A stretch of 64,000 bases of DNA from an uncultured Flavobacterium sp. (GCF_946220915.1 NZ_CAMIHH010000002.1:1-64000); one strand, 5' to 3'; shown: positions 7,115-15,483, numbered from the stretch's first letter. Made by a program: numbers and translations. The notes: generated by a model not told the origin, from the letters alone.

Positions 7115-8704
7115 TTAATGCATCGCCTCGCTCATATCCACTTTTGTTTTGCCCCGCCTTACCAAAAGGATAAAGGGTATGCAAACAAGGAATAAGATCC
7201 CAAGGTACAGGAACACATCCATGTATGATAATACCGTAGCCTGCTTGGTTACGCCAAAATCCATTATTTGGTGGGCCTTCGCTAAAGCTTCGTTGGCGCT
7301 AAAGCCTTTTGCCATGAATCCGTGCTGCAATTGTGTCACGCGTTGCTGCACTTCAAAGCTGGCGCTGTCGAGATGGGAAAGGGCATCCACCCTGTGCTGC
7401 TGCGAAAACCGGGTAATAAAAGTGGTAATGATCGCTATGCCGAACGAACCACCCAGCTGCCGCATCATCCCGGTAAATGCTGCGCCCTCGCCAATGCTTT
7501 TTCCTTTGAGGGAAGAAAGCGACATCGTGGTTATTGGTACAAAAAGCAAGCCAAGCCCTACGCCACGAAGGATAAGCGGCCAAAAGAAATGCTCTGTGCC
7601 GGTATCGGGTGTCATGACGTTGAACATCCAGAAAGTGAAAAGGAAGAATACCAGGAAGCCAACCGCCACCATATAGGTTTGCGGTACGCCCCGCTGTATC
7701 ATCTGGCCTATGAACGGCATCATGAAGGCTGTCATTATTGAGCTCGGCACCAGCAAAAGCCCGGCATCCAAAGCTGTCCATCCTAAAATGGATTGTGTGT
7801 ACAGCGGAATGATGAATGTTGAACCATACAACCCGAACCCAAGTATAAAGCACATTATCGTCCCTATCCGGAGGTTGCTGTCTTTCAGTACCCTTAAATT
7901 GACTATGGGGTGCTCGTAGGTAAGTTCCCTCCAGATGAAGCCCAATAAGCCAAATACGGTAACAACACTCAGCGTTATAATGGTCGGATCGGCAAACCAG
8001 TCGTCCTGCTGCCCGTGCTCCAGCACATATTGTAGCGACCCGATGAATGCCGAGAGCAGCACAATGCCCCACCAGTCTACCTGGTTGGCTTTCAGCTTTT
8101 CGCCATATTTAGGGCTTTTTACATACATCAGCGTAAGCAGCGTTGCAATGATGCCAATCGGGATATTGATGTAAAAAATATACGGCCAGCTCCAGTTGTC
8201 CACGATCCAGCCACCCAAAGGCGGCCCGAGTGTGGGGCCGACGATAACGCCCATTCCGTATATTGCCTGCGCCATGCCGCGCTTTTCGGGGGGATAGCTT
8301 TCAGTAATGATAGTCTGTGCCGTTACCAGGAGCGCACCACCTCCAAGCCCCTGAATGAAACGAAAAGCAACGAGTTCCCAAATGTTAGTCGCGTTGCCAC
8401 AAAGGAAAGAGGCTACGGTAAAGATTATGATGGAAACTGCAAAATAGTTCCTGCGGCCAAATTGCTGCGAAAGCCAGCTGGTCATTGGGATAACGATCAC
8501 GTTGGCAATGGCGTAAGCAGTAATTACCCAGGCTACATCCGTAAGCGTTGCGCCCAGTGTTCCGCGCATATCGTTAAGGGCTACGTTCACGATGGTGGTA
8601 TCCACAATTTCAAGCAGGGCGCACAGTACTGCCGTTACCGTGATAATAACCCGCCTGAAGCCGTGTTCGACTAAATCCTCCTGAACGGTTGCTGTTACTG
8701 CCAT
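7115..8704 (-). CDS. DHA2 family MFS multidrug efflux permease (EmrB type)
   Basis: The 529-residue inner-membrane protein has about 14 hydrophobic segments, the number expected for the DHA2 (14-TMS) drug:proton antiporters. It starts near residue 22 with ALLEIVDTTIVNVALNDM, whose D-T-T-I-V-N-V-A motif is the family marker, and has SQQFGRRNYF (motif A) and GGGALLVTAQT. It is the last gene of the operon, 1 base after the HlyD-type adaptor, with which it should form a tripartite pump that exports drugs or other toxic compounds. Confidence 0.93.
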   Translation of the reverse strand: MAVTATVQEDLVEHGFRRVIITVTAVLCALLEIVDTTIVNVALNDMRGTLGATLTDVAWVITAYAIANVIVIPMTSWLSQQFGRRNYFAVSIIIFTVASFLCGNATNIWELVAFRFIQGLGGGALLVTAQTIITESYPPEKRGMAQAIYGMGVIVGPTLGPPLGGWIVDNWSWPYIFYINIPIGIIATLLTLMYVKSPKYGEKLKANQVDWWGIVLLSAFIGSLQYVLEHGQQDDWFADPTIITLSVVTVFGLLGFIWRELTYEHPIVNLRVLKDSNLRIGTIMCFILGFGLYGSTFIIPLYTQSILGWTALDAGLLLVPSSIMTAFMMPFIGQMIQRGVPQTYMVAVGFLVFFLFTFWMFNVMTPDTGTEHFFWPLILRGVGLGLLFVPITTMSLSSLKGKSIGEGAAFTGMMRQLGGSFGIAIITTFITRFSQQHRVDALSHLDSASFEVQQRVTQLQHGFMAKGFSANEALAKAHQIMDFGVTKQATVLSYMDVFLYLGILFLVCIPFILLVRRGKTKVDMSEAMH

Positions 8705-8705
8705 A

Positions 8706-9794
8706 TTATTGTACGTGTACGTCTACCTCCACGTTCATGCCGGGGCGGAGCAGTTTTACTTTTTCCTTGTCGTTTGCTTCGGTCAGGCTTATTTTTACAG
8801 GCAGCCTTTGTACGGTCTTTACGAAGTTGCCCGTTGCGTTGTCAGGAGGCAGTAATGAAAAACGTGAACCCGTAGCAGGGGAGAAAGAAGTGATCTCGCC
8901 TTCAAATTCATTATCGGGAAAAGCATCGGCCTTGATGGTCACTTTTTGGCCTTCTTTCATTTTGTTGAGCTGTGTCTCTTTAAAATTGGCCACCACCCAT
9001 GTTTCCTGGCTTCCGATGATGTAAAACAATGACTGTCCCGGCTGCACCAGTTGCCCCGGCTGAATGTCTATGGCCGAAACCTGCCCGTCTACCTGCGCAG
9101 TTACCACGGTATAGCCAAGGTTGAGGTTGGCAGCATCCAGCGCAGCCTTAGCCCTTTTGATATTGGCAGAAGCCACTTCGGTTTGCTTGCCGCTTACGTT
9201 CGAACGCGATACGCTCACGCTCTTCTGGTAGTTGCTGGCGGCCTGTTGTTGCTGCAATACTTTCAGCTGGGCCTCGGCTTCCTGTTTGGCGGCCTGTGCC
9301 TGTTCGAACTGTTGTTTGGTAATCGAGTGGTTTTTATACAGGTTTTCAAAGCGCTTGAAATCATTATCTGCCCTCCAAAGGCGTACTTTGGCAGCTTCAA
9401 TATTTCCTTTAGATGATTGCAGGTTAGCCTCGGATACCGAAATATTTGCGCTTGAAGTGCCAATGTCGGCCCTGGCTACTTCGTAGTTCCCTTCGGCTGC
9501 GGCAAGGGCAGCTTTAGCATCTTCTACACGCACTACGTAATCTTTATCATCAATCACAAAAAGCGTATCGCCTTTTTTCACGATGTCGTTGTCCTTCACA
9601 TATACTTTGGTCACATATCCCGTTACTCGGGGAATGATCGGGTTCATGTTGCGTTCCACCTGCGCGTCGTCGGTTTCCTCATGCGCCTGCGCATGCAGGT
9701 ATTTAAATGTTCCATACACACCTCCCAGCACAACGAGCGTGATAAGGATGATTAGGAACTTTTTATTTGTTTTTTTCTTTTCGTTATTTTCCAT
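8706..9794 (-). CDS. HlyD/EmrA family membrane fusion protein
   Basis: The 362-residue periplasmic adaptor has one N-terminal membrane anchor (about residues 13-32), then the EmrA-like segment EETDDAQVERNMNPIIPRVTGYV, a lipoyl half-motif, a long coiled-coil hairpin (about 90-210, Ala/Gln/Lys rich), and a second lipoyl and beta-barrel part with PGQLVQPGQSLFYII. It links the MFS permease to the TolC-like channel. It begins 7 bases after the tolC-type gene. Confidence 0.93.
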   Translation of the reverse strand: MENNEKKKTNKKFLIILITLVVLGGVYGTFKYLHAQAHEETDDAQVERNMNPIIPRVTGYVTKVYVKDNDIVKKGDTLFVIDDKDYVVRVEDAKAALAAAEGNYEVARADIGTSSANISVSEANLQSSKGNIEAAKVRLWRADNDFKRFENLYKNHSITKQQFEQAQAAKQEAEAQLKVLQQQQAASNYQKSVSVSRSNVSGKQTEVASANIKRAKAALDAANLNLGYTVVTAQVDGQVSAIDIQPGQLVQPGQSLFYIIGSQETWVVANFKETQLNKMKEGQKVTIKADAFPDNEFEGEITSFSPATGSRFSLLPPDNATGNFVKTVQRLPVKISLTEANDKEKVKLLRPGMNVEVDVHVQ

Positions 9795-9801
9795 GGGGTG
9801 A

Positions 9802-11160
9802 TTAGTTTTGATTTGATTGAAGATTGAACGATCCGGTGAGTTTGCCGGCAGCGTTAAGCAGTTCGTAGTAACGCTGTGTTATGTCGGCTTTGGAAAATGT
9901 CTGGTTTAGCTGTGCCTGCAGCTGCTCTACATCGGCCTCCAGCAGGTCGTTGGTATCTACAAGGCCGTTGTCATATTTGTCTTTCACGATCCTGTAGTTC
10001 TCGGCGGCCTGCGCCAGGGCTTCGTCATACACCTTGCGCTGCTTTAGCGACAGGTTGTAGTTTTCCTGTGCTTCCTGTACCTGTACCTTGACGTGGTCGG
10101 AGAGGAGGTCGACCTGATATTGCGTTTCTTTCGCGCGGCTTTGGGCAGCCTTCACTTTTTTGTTGTTTTTAAAAATACCTGAAATGTCATACGAAACGCC
10201 TACGCCAAAATTAACGGCATTGTACACCTGCACCACATTCTGTATGTCCAGCGCTACATAACCTGCCGATAGTGCGATGGATGGGTAATAATCGCCTTTT
10301 GCTACCTTGATTTCCGACTCGGCTGCCTTTTGCTGCCAGCGTGCCGCTTCCAGGTCGCTGCGCTGCGCCATGGCTTCGGCAGCCGACGATGGTGGTGTAA
10401 TAGTGCCTGAATTCTTAAAATAAGCCCCGTCAGGCTGTATTTCGCTATTCTCAGGCAGCCTAAGCAGTGTCGCAAGCTGATAATTGATCACAGCGGCTTT
10501 TTTGCGGGCATCGTCCAGGGTAAGCTGGATGTTGCTTACCTGCAGCTGTGCCTTCAACAGGTCGTTGCGGGCCAGCAGGCCGTTTTGCTCCATGGCCGAG
10601 AAGTCGGTCACGCGCTGGTTGGCGCTCCTGAGGTTCTCCTGTATCAGGGCGATGGACTGCTGTGCCTTATACAGGTTTACATACAGCACGATGGTTTGCA
10701 TTGCCAGTTGTTCCTTAGTGCTGACGGCGTTTAAGGTTTGTGCCTTGTACATGTTTTCAGAGGCATCAATGCTATTCTTTAGCTTAAAGCCCGAAAACAG
10801 GGGCATGCTAAGGCTGGCCTGCCCGAACATTATACGGTTCACTTCGGGCGATGCAGTAGTTGTGCTTTCTTCGCCAGGTTGTGCAGGTTCGTTGCTTCCC
10901 ATTGGTATCCTGAACTTTACGGTAGGATGGGTAATCCTCATGTACTGCGCCGAAACCTTGAATTCGGGGTAAATGTTGTTTTTCACGTTGTCAACATCCA
11001 GTCTGGATGTAGCCACCCGTGTGTTGGCGAGGCTTGCTTCGGTGCTGTTGTTTACCGCGAGGGATATGGCCTCTTCCAGCGGGAGCGGCTTCTTTTCCTG
11101 GGCATGCACTACAGTCCCCAGGAGGAAAAGCCCTCCTAATGCTACGTTTCTAAATTTCAT
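9802..11160 (-). CDS. TolC family outer membrane efflux channel
   Basis: The 452-residue protein begins with a signal peptide (about residues 1-20, ending VVHAQ) and carries the two repeated outer membrane factor units with long alpha-helical stretches; NNKKVKAAQSRAKETQYQVDLL in the second half is typical. It should form the trimeric channel of the efflux pump. It overlaps the upstream tetR gene by 11 bases, so the two are translationally coupled. Confidence 0.93.
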   Translation of the reverse strand: MKFRNVALGGLFLLGTVVHAQEKKPLPLEEAISLAVNNSTEASLANTRVATSRLDVDNVKNNIYPEFKVSAQYMRITHPTVKFRIPMGSNEPAQPGEESTTTASPEVNRIMFGQASLSMPLFSGFKLKNSIDASENMYKAQTLNAVSTKEQLAMQTIVLYVNLYKAQQSIALIQENLRSANQRVTDFSAMEQNGLLARNDLLKAQLQVSNIQLTLDDARKKAAVINYQLATLLRLPENSEIQPDGAYFKNSGTITPPSSAAEAMAQRSDLEAARWQQKAAESEIKVAKGDYYPSIALSAGYVALDIQNVVQVYNAVNFGVGVSYDISGIFKNNKKVKAAQSRAKETQYQVDLLSDHVKVQVQEAQENYNLSLKQRKVYDEALAQAAENYRIVKDKYDNGLVDTNDLLEADVEQLQAQLNQTFSKADITQRYYELLNAAGKLTGSFNLQSNQN

Positions 11161-11773
11161 GTAATAAAAGCGCTTTAATAGTTCGTTTAATGTGTGTGGT
11201 CAGCTCATTTTCGATGTAAGCCTCAAAAGCTTCATCGGTATCAAGCCCAAGTAGCGGGGCCATGAACGACCTGTTCATGCGGAAGTGTACAAGTGTGCCA
11301 AGAATGGTGGGTGGAATGAGGGCTACATTTACATCTTTTACAAATATGCCCGAATCCTGCCCTTCACGTATGATGTTCTTAAATGCCTCGAAATTTCCCT
11401 TTTTGATGTCGGTAAACGCTTTCATGTCCATCACGCGCTTTCTTGTGGAGAGTTCAAAATGCATGATCTGGTACATGCATTTGTTCTTGTTGATGCGCGA
11501 AATGTACAGGTCGGTAAGGCGGTCTACCTTTTCGAGAGGGGAGAGGGCCTCATGGGAAATGTTCTCCAGCTGCATTCTCATGCCGGAAGCACGATGCACG
11601 ATGAGGGCTTCCAAAAGCTTTTCCTTCGAGCCAAAGTAGTAGGATATCATCGCAATATTCACATTTGCTTCTTTCGCAATGGTGCGTATGGAAGTGCCGT
11701 CGAAACCTTCTTCGGCAAACAGCTTTTCGGCTGCCTGCAAAATGTCAAGTTGCTTGTCGTTAAAATCAGTCAT
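11150..11773 (-). CDS. TetR/AcrR family repressor of the efflux operon
   Basis: The 207-residue protein has an N-terminal TetR HTH (about residues 5-52: ILQAAEKLFAEEGFDGTSIR, then ANVNIAMISYYFGSKEKLLE) and a helical ligand-binding part with no close identity. It is the first gene of the tetR-tolC-hlyD-MFS operon and overlaps tolC by 11 bases. A palindrome rich in GTTTAATTAAAC overlaps its promoter, so it most likely represses its own operon and releases on binding a pump substrate. Confidence 0.92.
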   Translation of the reverse strand: MTDFNDKQLDILQAAEKLFAEEGFDGTSIRTIAKEANVNIAMISYYFGSKEKLLEALIVHRASGMRMQLENISHEALSPLEKVDRLTDLYISRINKNKCMYQIMHFELSTRKRVMDMKAFTDIKKGNFEAFKNIIREGQDSGIFVKDVNVALIPPTILGTLVHFRMNRSFMAPLLGLDTDEAFEAYIENELTTHIKRTIKALLLHEI

Positions 11774-11796
11774 GGCCGCGTGTTTAAATCATGGCA

Positions 11797-11831
11797 CAAA
11801 ATTAAACACTTGTTTAATTAAACGTTTGTTT
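11797..11831 (-). promoter_or_regulatory. Efflux operon promoter and TetR operator
   Basis: A 28-base imperfect palindrome (11804-11831, 22 of 28 positions symmetric) centred on TTTAATTAAA immediately precedes a -7 element that reads TAATTTTG on the minus strand (11797-11804). The overlap is where a TetR repressor would block transcription. Confidence 0.65.
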
Positions 11832-11966
11832 AAAATGATTGTTAACATTTTATTAACAGGAAACGGTTTCGGAAAGCGCAATAGATAATTTCTATTTAAT
11901 ATATTCAATATTTTGTAAATCAAATTATTGATTTATATTATATCAAGTAATAGTTTCAATTAAAAT

Positions 11967-12533
11967 TTATCGCAACCAGTTGGCCAAAATGGTCTTTCCA
12001 TCAGGAGTCAGGATAGATTCAGGATGGAATTGCACGCCTTTTACATCGAAAAATTTATGGCGCAGGGACATTACCTGCCCTTTTGCATCAACCGAAGTCA
12101 CTTCCAAAACATTAGGCAAAGTGGCCGGGTCAACACTCCAGGAATGGTAACGGCCGACTTCAATTTCGGGTGGCAGGCCTGCAAAAACCGGTTCGTTATC
12201 AACAGTAATTTTTATGGTTGCTGCAACCCCGTGGTACACTTCTTCCAGGTTGACCAGGCTTCCGCCGAAAACCTCGCCAATGGCCTGTTGGCCAAGGCAG
12301 ATGCCCATGATGCTTTTGGTAGCGGCATATTTTCTGATGATAGCCTTTAATAATCCGGCTTCATCCGGGATCCCGGGACCTGGGGAGAGTAGTATTTTAT
12401 CGTAATCAGCAGGTTCATCCATCGTAACTTCATCATTACGCATCACTGTTACATCAGCGTCAAGCGCCTCAAGGTAGTGCACGAGGTTATAAGTAAAGCT
12501 GTCGTAATTATCGATAACAAGAATTTTTTTCAT
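11967..12533 (-). CDS. pabA: Glutamine amidotransferase component II (PabA/TrpG)
   Basis: This subunit takes ammonia from glutamine for aminodeoxychorismate or anthranilate synthase. The 188-residue protein starts MKKILVIDNYDSFTYNLVHY and has the class I triad: Cys79 in MGICLGQQAIGE, His170 and Glu172 in GVQFHPESILTPDGK. The ATG at 12533 was chosen because it matches the family N-terminus; an in-frame start 8 codons upstream was rejected. No trp or pab genes are adjacent, so a folate role, a tryptophan role or both are possible. Confidence 0.9.
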   Translation of the reverse strand: MKKILVIDNYDSFTYNLVHYLEALDADVTVMRNDEVTMDEPADYDKILLSPGPGIPDEAGLLKAIIRKYAATKSIMGICLGQQAIGEVFGGSLVNLEEVYHGVAATIKITVDNEPVFAGLPPEIEVGRYHSWSVDPATLPNVLEVTSVDAKGQVMSLRHKFFDVKGVQFHPESILTPDGKTILANWLR

Positions 12534-12596
12534 AAAAATTATGGCAAATGCCTGCAAATGTAATTATTCTGCACCTCAATTTAAAAATCTTATAAA

Positions 12597-12613
12597 TCTA
12601 CTAAATTAGTAGA
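12597..12613. promoter_or_regulatory. Perfect palindrome upstream of the cysE promoter (possible operator)
   Basis: TCTACTAAATTAGTAGA is a perfect 17-base inverted repeat (7-base arms, AAT centre) that ends 19 bases before the -7 element of the cysE leader, so it covers the -33 region. It resembles operators of Rrf2-type (CymR/IscR-like) regulators, but no regulator is assigned here and the link is inference. Confidence 0.5.
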
Positions 12614-12632
12614 CTAATAAGGTTTTTTTATA

Positions 12633-12640
12633 TAGATTTG
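12633..12640 (+). promoter_or_regulatory. -7 promoter element of the cysE-cysM operon
   Basis: TAGATTTG matches TAnnTTTG exactly. Transcription would start near 12646, about 18 bases before the leader peptide ATG at 12664 and about 155 bases before cysE. Confidence 0.6.
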
Positions 12641-12663
12641 CATTGCACCTAATTAAAATTGTC

Positions 12664-12744
12664 ATGGCACCGCTGCAAAAAACCATGTTTTCATGTTGCT
12701 ACCCTTCAACGGAAGGGTTGAGCTTTTGTGGCCTGATGGATTAA
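12664..12744 (+). CDS. Cysteine-codon leader peptide of the cysE-cysM operon
   Basis: A 26-codon reading frame begins at the first ATG after the promoter and ends at TAA 12742-12744. It encodes the segment MFSCCYPSTEGLSFCGLMD after MAPLQKT. Tandem Cys codons lie at 12694-12699 and a third at 12727-12729, a high density for a rare amino acid, in front of a cysteine biosynthesis operon. Its frame runs through hairpin 1 and through the 5' arm of the antiterminator, which is the geometry of amino acid attenuators such as trpL and hisL. Translation has not been shown; the call rests on the sequence logic. Confidence 0.6.
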   Translation: MAPLQKTMFSCCYPSTEGLSFCGLMD

Positions 12745-12796
12745 TCTAAATTTAGTTTCCACACAAGCTCCTCCCGCAAGAGGGGCTTTTTATTTT
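12701..12796 (+). promoter_or_regulatory. Putative cysteine-responsive transcription attenuator
   Basis: Three pairings are visible. Hairpin 1 pairs 12701-12707 with 12712-12718 (7 bp, loop AACG). The antiterminator pairs GAGCTTTTGTGG (12720-12731) with CCACACAAGCTC (12759-12770), 11 of 12 positions. The terminator pairs 12765-12773 with 12780-12788 (9 bp, one G-U) and is followed by TTTTATTTT. Antiterminator and terminator share 12765-12770, so only one can form. A ribosome stalled at the Cys-Cys codons would mask hairpin 1 and leave the antiterminator free; one reaching the stop codon would mask 12727-12731 and favour termination. Confidence 0.65.
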
Positions 12797-12800
12797 AACT

Positions 12801-13616
12801 ATGAAACATCCCATATACACTGCAAATTACCTCCGTTCCGGCGTGCTTCCCGATAAGGGGCGCGCTATTTACTGGGTCGAGGAATTCTTTCAATGGCTCT
12901 TTTGCATTGGGCCCCAATACGCCGGTTACGACTACTTTCTGGACAAGGAAAAGGAACTGGAGGAAGTGCTTTCGGAACTGCTCGATACTTCAGGAATGGA
13001 TATCATTACCATTGATTCATTGATCTTGTTTTTAAAAGATAAGGTTATTCTGCTTCATCAAAAGCTTGAACATGACCTTAAGGCTATCTTCGAGTTTGAC
13101 CCGGCAGCAAAATCACGCAGCGAAGTACTGGTTTCCTATCCCGGTTTCTTTGCCATTGCAGTGTACCGCATTGCACATGAGCTTTGGCTCAATAGGGTAC
13201 CCATGCTGCCAAGGATGCTCAGCGAATATGTGCACGGCAAAACGGGTATCGACATCCATCCCGGAGCGCAGATAGGCGAACGGTTTTTCATTGACCATGG
13301 CACCGGCATCGTCATCGGCGAAACGGCTGTCATTGGCAACGATGTGAAAATGTACCAGGGCGTTACGCTTGGCGCACTGAGCGTAAACAAAGCTACAGCT
13401 GCCATGCAACGGCACCCTACCATTGGCAATGGTGTTACCATTTATGCCAATGCCACTATCTTAGGCGGAAGCACTGTAGTAGGCGAGGGGTCGGTCATTG
13501 GCGGGAATGTATGGATTACGCATTCAGTTCCGCCCAACTCCATGGTGTACCATAAGAGCGAGGCTACAGTAAAAACTCGGGAAGTATTTCCAGAACCCTT
13601 AAATTTTGTAATATAA
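12801..13616 (+). CDS. cysE: Serine O-acetyltransferase
   Basis: The enzyme transfers an acetyl group from acetyl-CoA to L-serine, the first step of cysteine synthesis. The 271-residue protein has a helical N-terminal domain and a left-handed beta-helix of hexapeptide repeats from about residue 145: GIDIHPGAQIGERFFIDHGT, GIVIGETAVIGNDVKMYQGV and GAL. It is followed after 13 bases by cysM, so O-acetylserine made here is used by the next gene product. The start codon lies directly after the attenuator terminator. Confidence 0.95.
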   Translation: MKHPIYTANYLRSGVLPDKGRAIYWVEEFFQWLFCIGPQYAGYDYFLDKEKELEEVLSELLDTSGMDIITIDSLILFLKDKVILLHQKLEHDLKAIFEFDPAAKSRSEVLVSYPGFFAIAVYRIAHELWLNRVPMLPRMLSEYVHGKTGIDIHPGAQIGERFFIDHGTGIVIGETAVIGNDVKMYQGVTLGALSVNKATAAMQRHPTIGNGVTIYANATILGGSTVVGEGSVIGGNVWITHSVPPNSMVYHKSEATVKTREVFPEPLNFVI

Positions 13617-13629
13617 ATTTCCAATAAAT

Positions 13630-14538
13630 ATGAAAGCAGATTCAATACTCAAAACGATAGGAAGTACGCCACATGTGCAGCTTAGCAGGCTTTACAAAGG
13701 CCGCAATGTATGGATAAAGCTGGAGCGCAACAACCCCGGCAACAGCATAAAGGACAGGATCGCCCTGGCCATGATAGAGGATGCCGAAGCGAAAGGGCTG
13801 CTCAATAAGGACAGTGTCATTATTGAGCCTACCTCGGGTAATACCGGGATAGGGCTGGCGCTTGTAGCAGCCGTAAAAGGTTATAAACTTATCCTGGTCA
13901 TGCCGGAATCCATGAGCGTGGAAAGGCGCAAGCTAATGTCGCTATACGGTGCCGAATTCGAGCTGACCCCACGTGAAAAAGGCATGAAGGGCGCCATTGA
14001 AAAAGCGGCGGAGCTGACGGCCTCTACGCCCAATGCCTGGTCTCCGCGCCAATTTGACAATCCGGCGAATGTCTCGGTACACGAACGCACCACGGCGCAG
14101 GAGATTCTTGCCGACTTTCCCGATGGTATCGATTATATCATTACCGGTGTGGGGACAGGAGGCCATATAACGGGGGTAGCATCGGTTTTAAAGGATGAAT
14201 GGCCGGACCTGAAGGTGTTTGCTGTTGAGCCGGAATTATCGCCTGTATTGAGCGGAGGAAGCCCGGGACTGCACCCGCTCCAGGGAATAGGGGCGGGATT
14301 TGTGCCATCTGTTTACAATGGTAATCTTATTGACGGCGTAATACAGGCAGGCAAGGACGAAGCCTTTGATTTTGCACGCCGTGCCGCCAGGGAGGAAGGA
14401 TTGCTTGCAGGAATATCCACGGGCGCAGCATTGGCAGCAGTCAGCAGAAAGCTGGCGGAAATTCCTGAAGATGCCGTGGTGCTGACTTTCAATTATGATA
14501 CGGGCGAGAGGTATTTGTCGATAGAAGGATTATTCTGA
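13630..14538 (+). CDS. cysM: Cysteine synthase (O-acetylserine sulfhydrylase, CysM type)
   Basis: This PLP enzyme replaces the acetyl group of O-acetylserine with sulfide (or thiosulfate in CysM) to give cysteine. The 302-residue protein has the PLP lysine at Lys41 in NPGNSIKDR, the substrate loop TSGNTGIGL, the phosphate-binding GTGGHITG, and GISTGAALAA near the end. It forms an operon with cysE. The shorter length and ERNNPGNSIKDR sequence favour the CysM branch, but CysK function is not excluded. Confidence 0.93.
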   Translation: MKADSILKTIGSTPHVQLSRLYKGRNVWIKLERNNPGNSIKDRIALAMIEDAEAKGLLNKDSVIIEPTSGNTGIGLALVAAVKGYKLILVMPESMSVERRKLMSLYGAEFELTPREKGMKGAIEKAAELTASTPNAWSPRQFDNPANVSVHERTTAQEILADFPDGIDYIITGVGTGGHITGVASVLKDEWPDLKVFAVEPELSPVLSGGSPGLHPLQGIGAGFVPSVYNGNLIDGVIQAGKDEAFDFARRAAREEGLLAGISTGAALAAVSRKLAEIPEDAVVLTFNYDTGERYLSIEGLF

Positions 14539-14860
14539 GGTTCTTAGGTGCTGAGGCTTGTAGGTTTCGCAAAGTCGGGAGACTTTTCGGAGCAGGGGTT
14601 GCTGAGATTCTTAAGACCTTAAGAACTAAGGTCTCGTGAACTAATTTACATTTCGCTCCGCCGGAGCTAATAAGCAATGCGTAAGGATTGTGCTATAAAC
14701 ATGCCATCCCTTCGGGATCTTGGGTGGCAGCCCCCGGCGGGGCGATATGTTTATAGAAATATTAAACATGAGTGACTTAGAGCTCCAGAGGAGCGGCATA
14801 TAAATACTTTAAAATCTTCCGAACATTTATGTTCTTAAAAACCTTGCAGACAAGAAGCGA
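14539..14860. other. Gene-free stretch with several short palindromes
   Basis: About 320 bases between cysM and the YceI terminator hold no credible reading frame. Visible structures are CTTAAGACCTTAAG, GCTCCGCCGGAGC (14655-14667), CCCTTCGGG, and a 10-base inverted repeat CTATAAACAT (14693-14702) with ATGTTTATAG (14747-14756) around GC-rich sequence. A half copy of the GCAAGGTTTT family (ACCTTGCAG) lies near 14841. It looks like decayed intergenic repeats. Confidence 0.55.
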
Positions 14861-14892
14861 AAAAGCCCCTCTCATTCCTGAAAGGGGCTTTC
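14861..14892 (-). terminator. Intrinsic terminator of the marR-yceI unit
   Basis: Arms AAGCCCCT (14863-14870) and AGGGGCTT (14883-14890) pair over a 12-base loop, and the minus strand continues into TTTT. It lies 20 bases beyond the YceI stop codon. Confidence 0.8.
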
Positions 14893-14913
14893 GCATTTCA
14901 ATTTAAATACTAA

Positions 14914-15483
14914 TTAGAACTTAAGGTTTACGGTAAGTTCGAATTCGTCATAAATGGCTTTGTCACCAATGCCTTCAACGAAGCTTTTAGAACCGTACTT
15001 GATGTCATATTTCGTCCTGTCAACTTTAAACGTTGTCGTAGCAGTGTTTTTGCCTACCGTAAGATCGAAAACTACCGGCTTAGTGATGTTTTTGATGGTA
15101 AGGTCGGCAGTAACAGTGTAAACTCCGCCGGTTTTTGCCTTGATCGTTTTGAAAAGGATCTTAGCGGTTGGGTGCGTTGCCGTACCAAAGAAGTCATCAG
15201 CTTTCAGGTGGCCTTCCAGTTTCTCTTTGCCTTCGCCTGCCTTAAGGTCGGTCACAGTGATTGAGCCCATGTCGGCAATGAACGAACCGCCAGTAAGTTT
15301 TCCGTCGCGGATGATGATGACACCTTCCTTAAAGTCGATGGTGCCTGCGTGTGTGCCTGTAAGTTTTTCGCCTACCCACTGGATCTTGCTTGTCTTTGTA
15401 TCGATTTTTTTCTCCTGTGCTGTAGCTGCAAAAGTTGAAAGCGCTGCTACGAAAGCGATTGCAATTGTTTTTAGGTTTTTCAT
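14914..15483 (-). CDS. YceI family protein (secreted form)
   Basis: The 189-residue protein carries a signal peptide (about residues 1-22, ending FAATAQ), so it acts in the periplasm. The YceI beta-barrel follows, with KIDTKTSKIQWVGEKLTGTH and TFKVDRTKYDIKYGSKSF. It lies 45 bases downstream of the marR gene on the same strand with no terminator between, so it is probably expressed from the marR promoter. A second, cytoplasmic YceI is at 3036-3566. Confidence 0.93.
   Translation of the reverse strand: MKNLKTIAIAFVAALSTFAATAQEKKIDTKTSKIQWVGEKLTGTHAGTIDFKEGVIIIRDGKLTGGSFIADMGSITVTDLKAGEGKEKLEGHLKADDFFGTATHPTAKILFKTIKAKTGGVYTVTADLTIKNITKPVVFDLTVGKNTATTTFKVDRTKYDIKYGSKSFVEGIGDKAIYDEFELTVNLKF

Larger units (their letters stand above)
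6963..7115. repeat. Inverted repeat with AAGCCCCCTAACCC ends
   Basis: Perfect 14-base arms at 6963-6976 and 7102-7115 bracket the gap between the convergent yaaA and MFS genes. Inner sequence includes CCGAAGGGAG and CCCCTTTCGGGG, a type of intergenic element often seen in Bacteroidota. A terminator hairpin and a GC-rich mini-palindrome lie inside it. Confidence 0.75.

Noticed and set aside
12620..12800. Known riboswitch (SAM-II, cobalamin or T-box type) ahead of cysE
   Set aside because: I could not find the conserved core bases of SAM-II or T-box RNAs; the leader frame with Cys codons and the competing stems explains the region better.
14539..14860. Possible mobile element from its palindromes
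   Set aside because: No transposase, no consistent terminal repeats and no target-site duplication are visible; it looks like decayed intergenic sequence.
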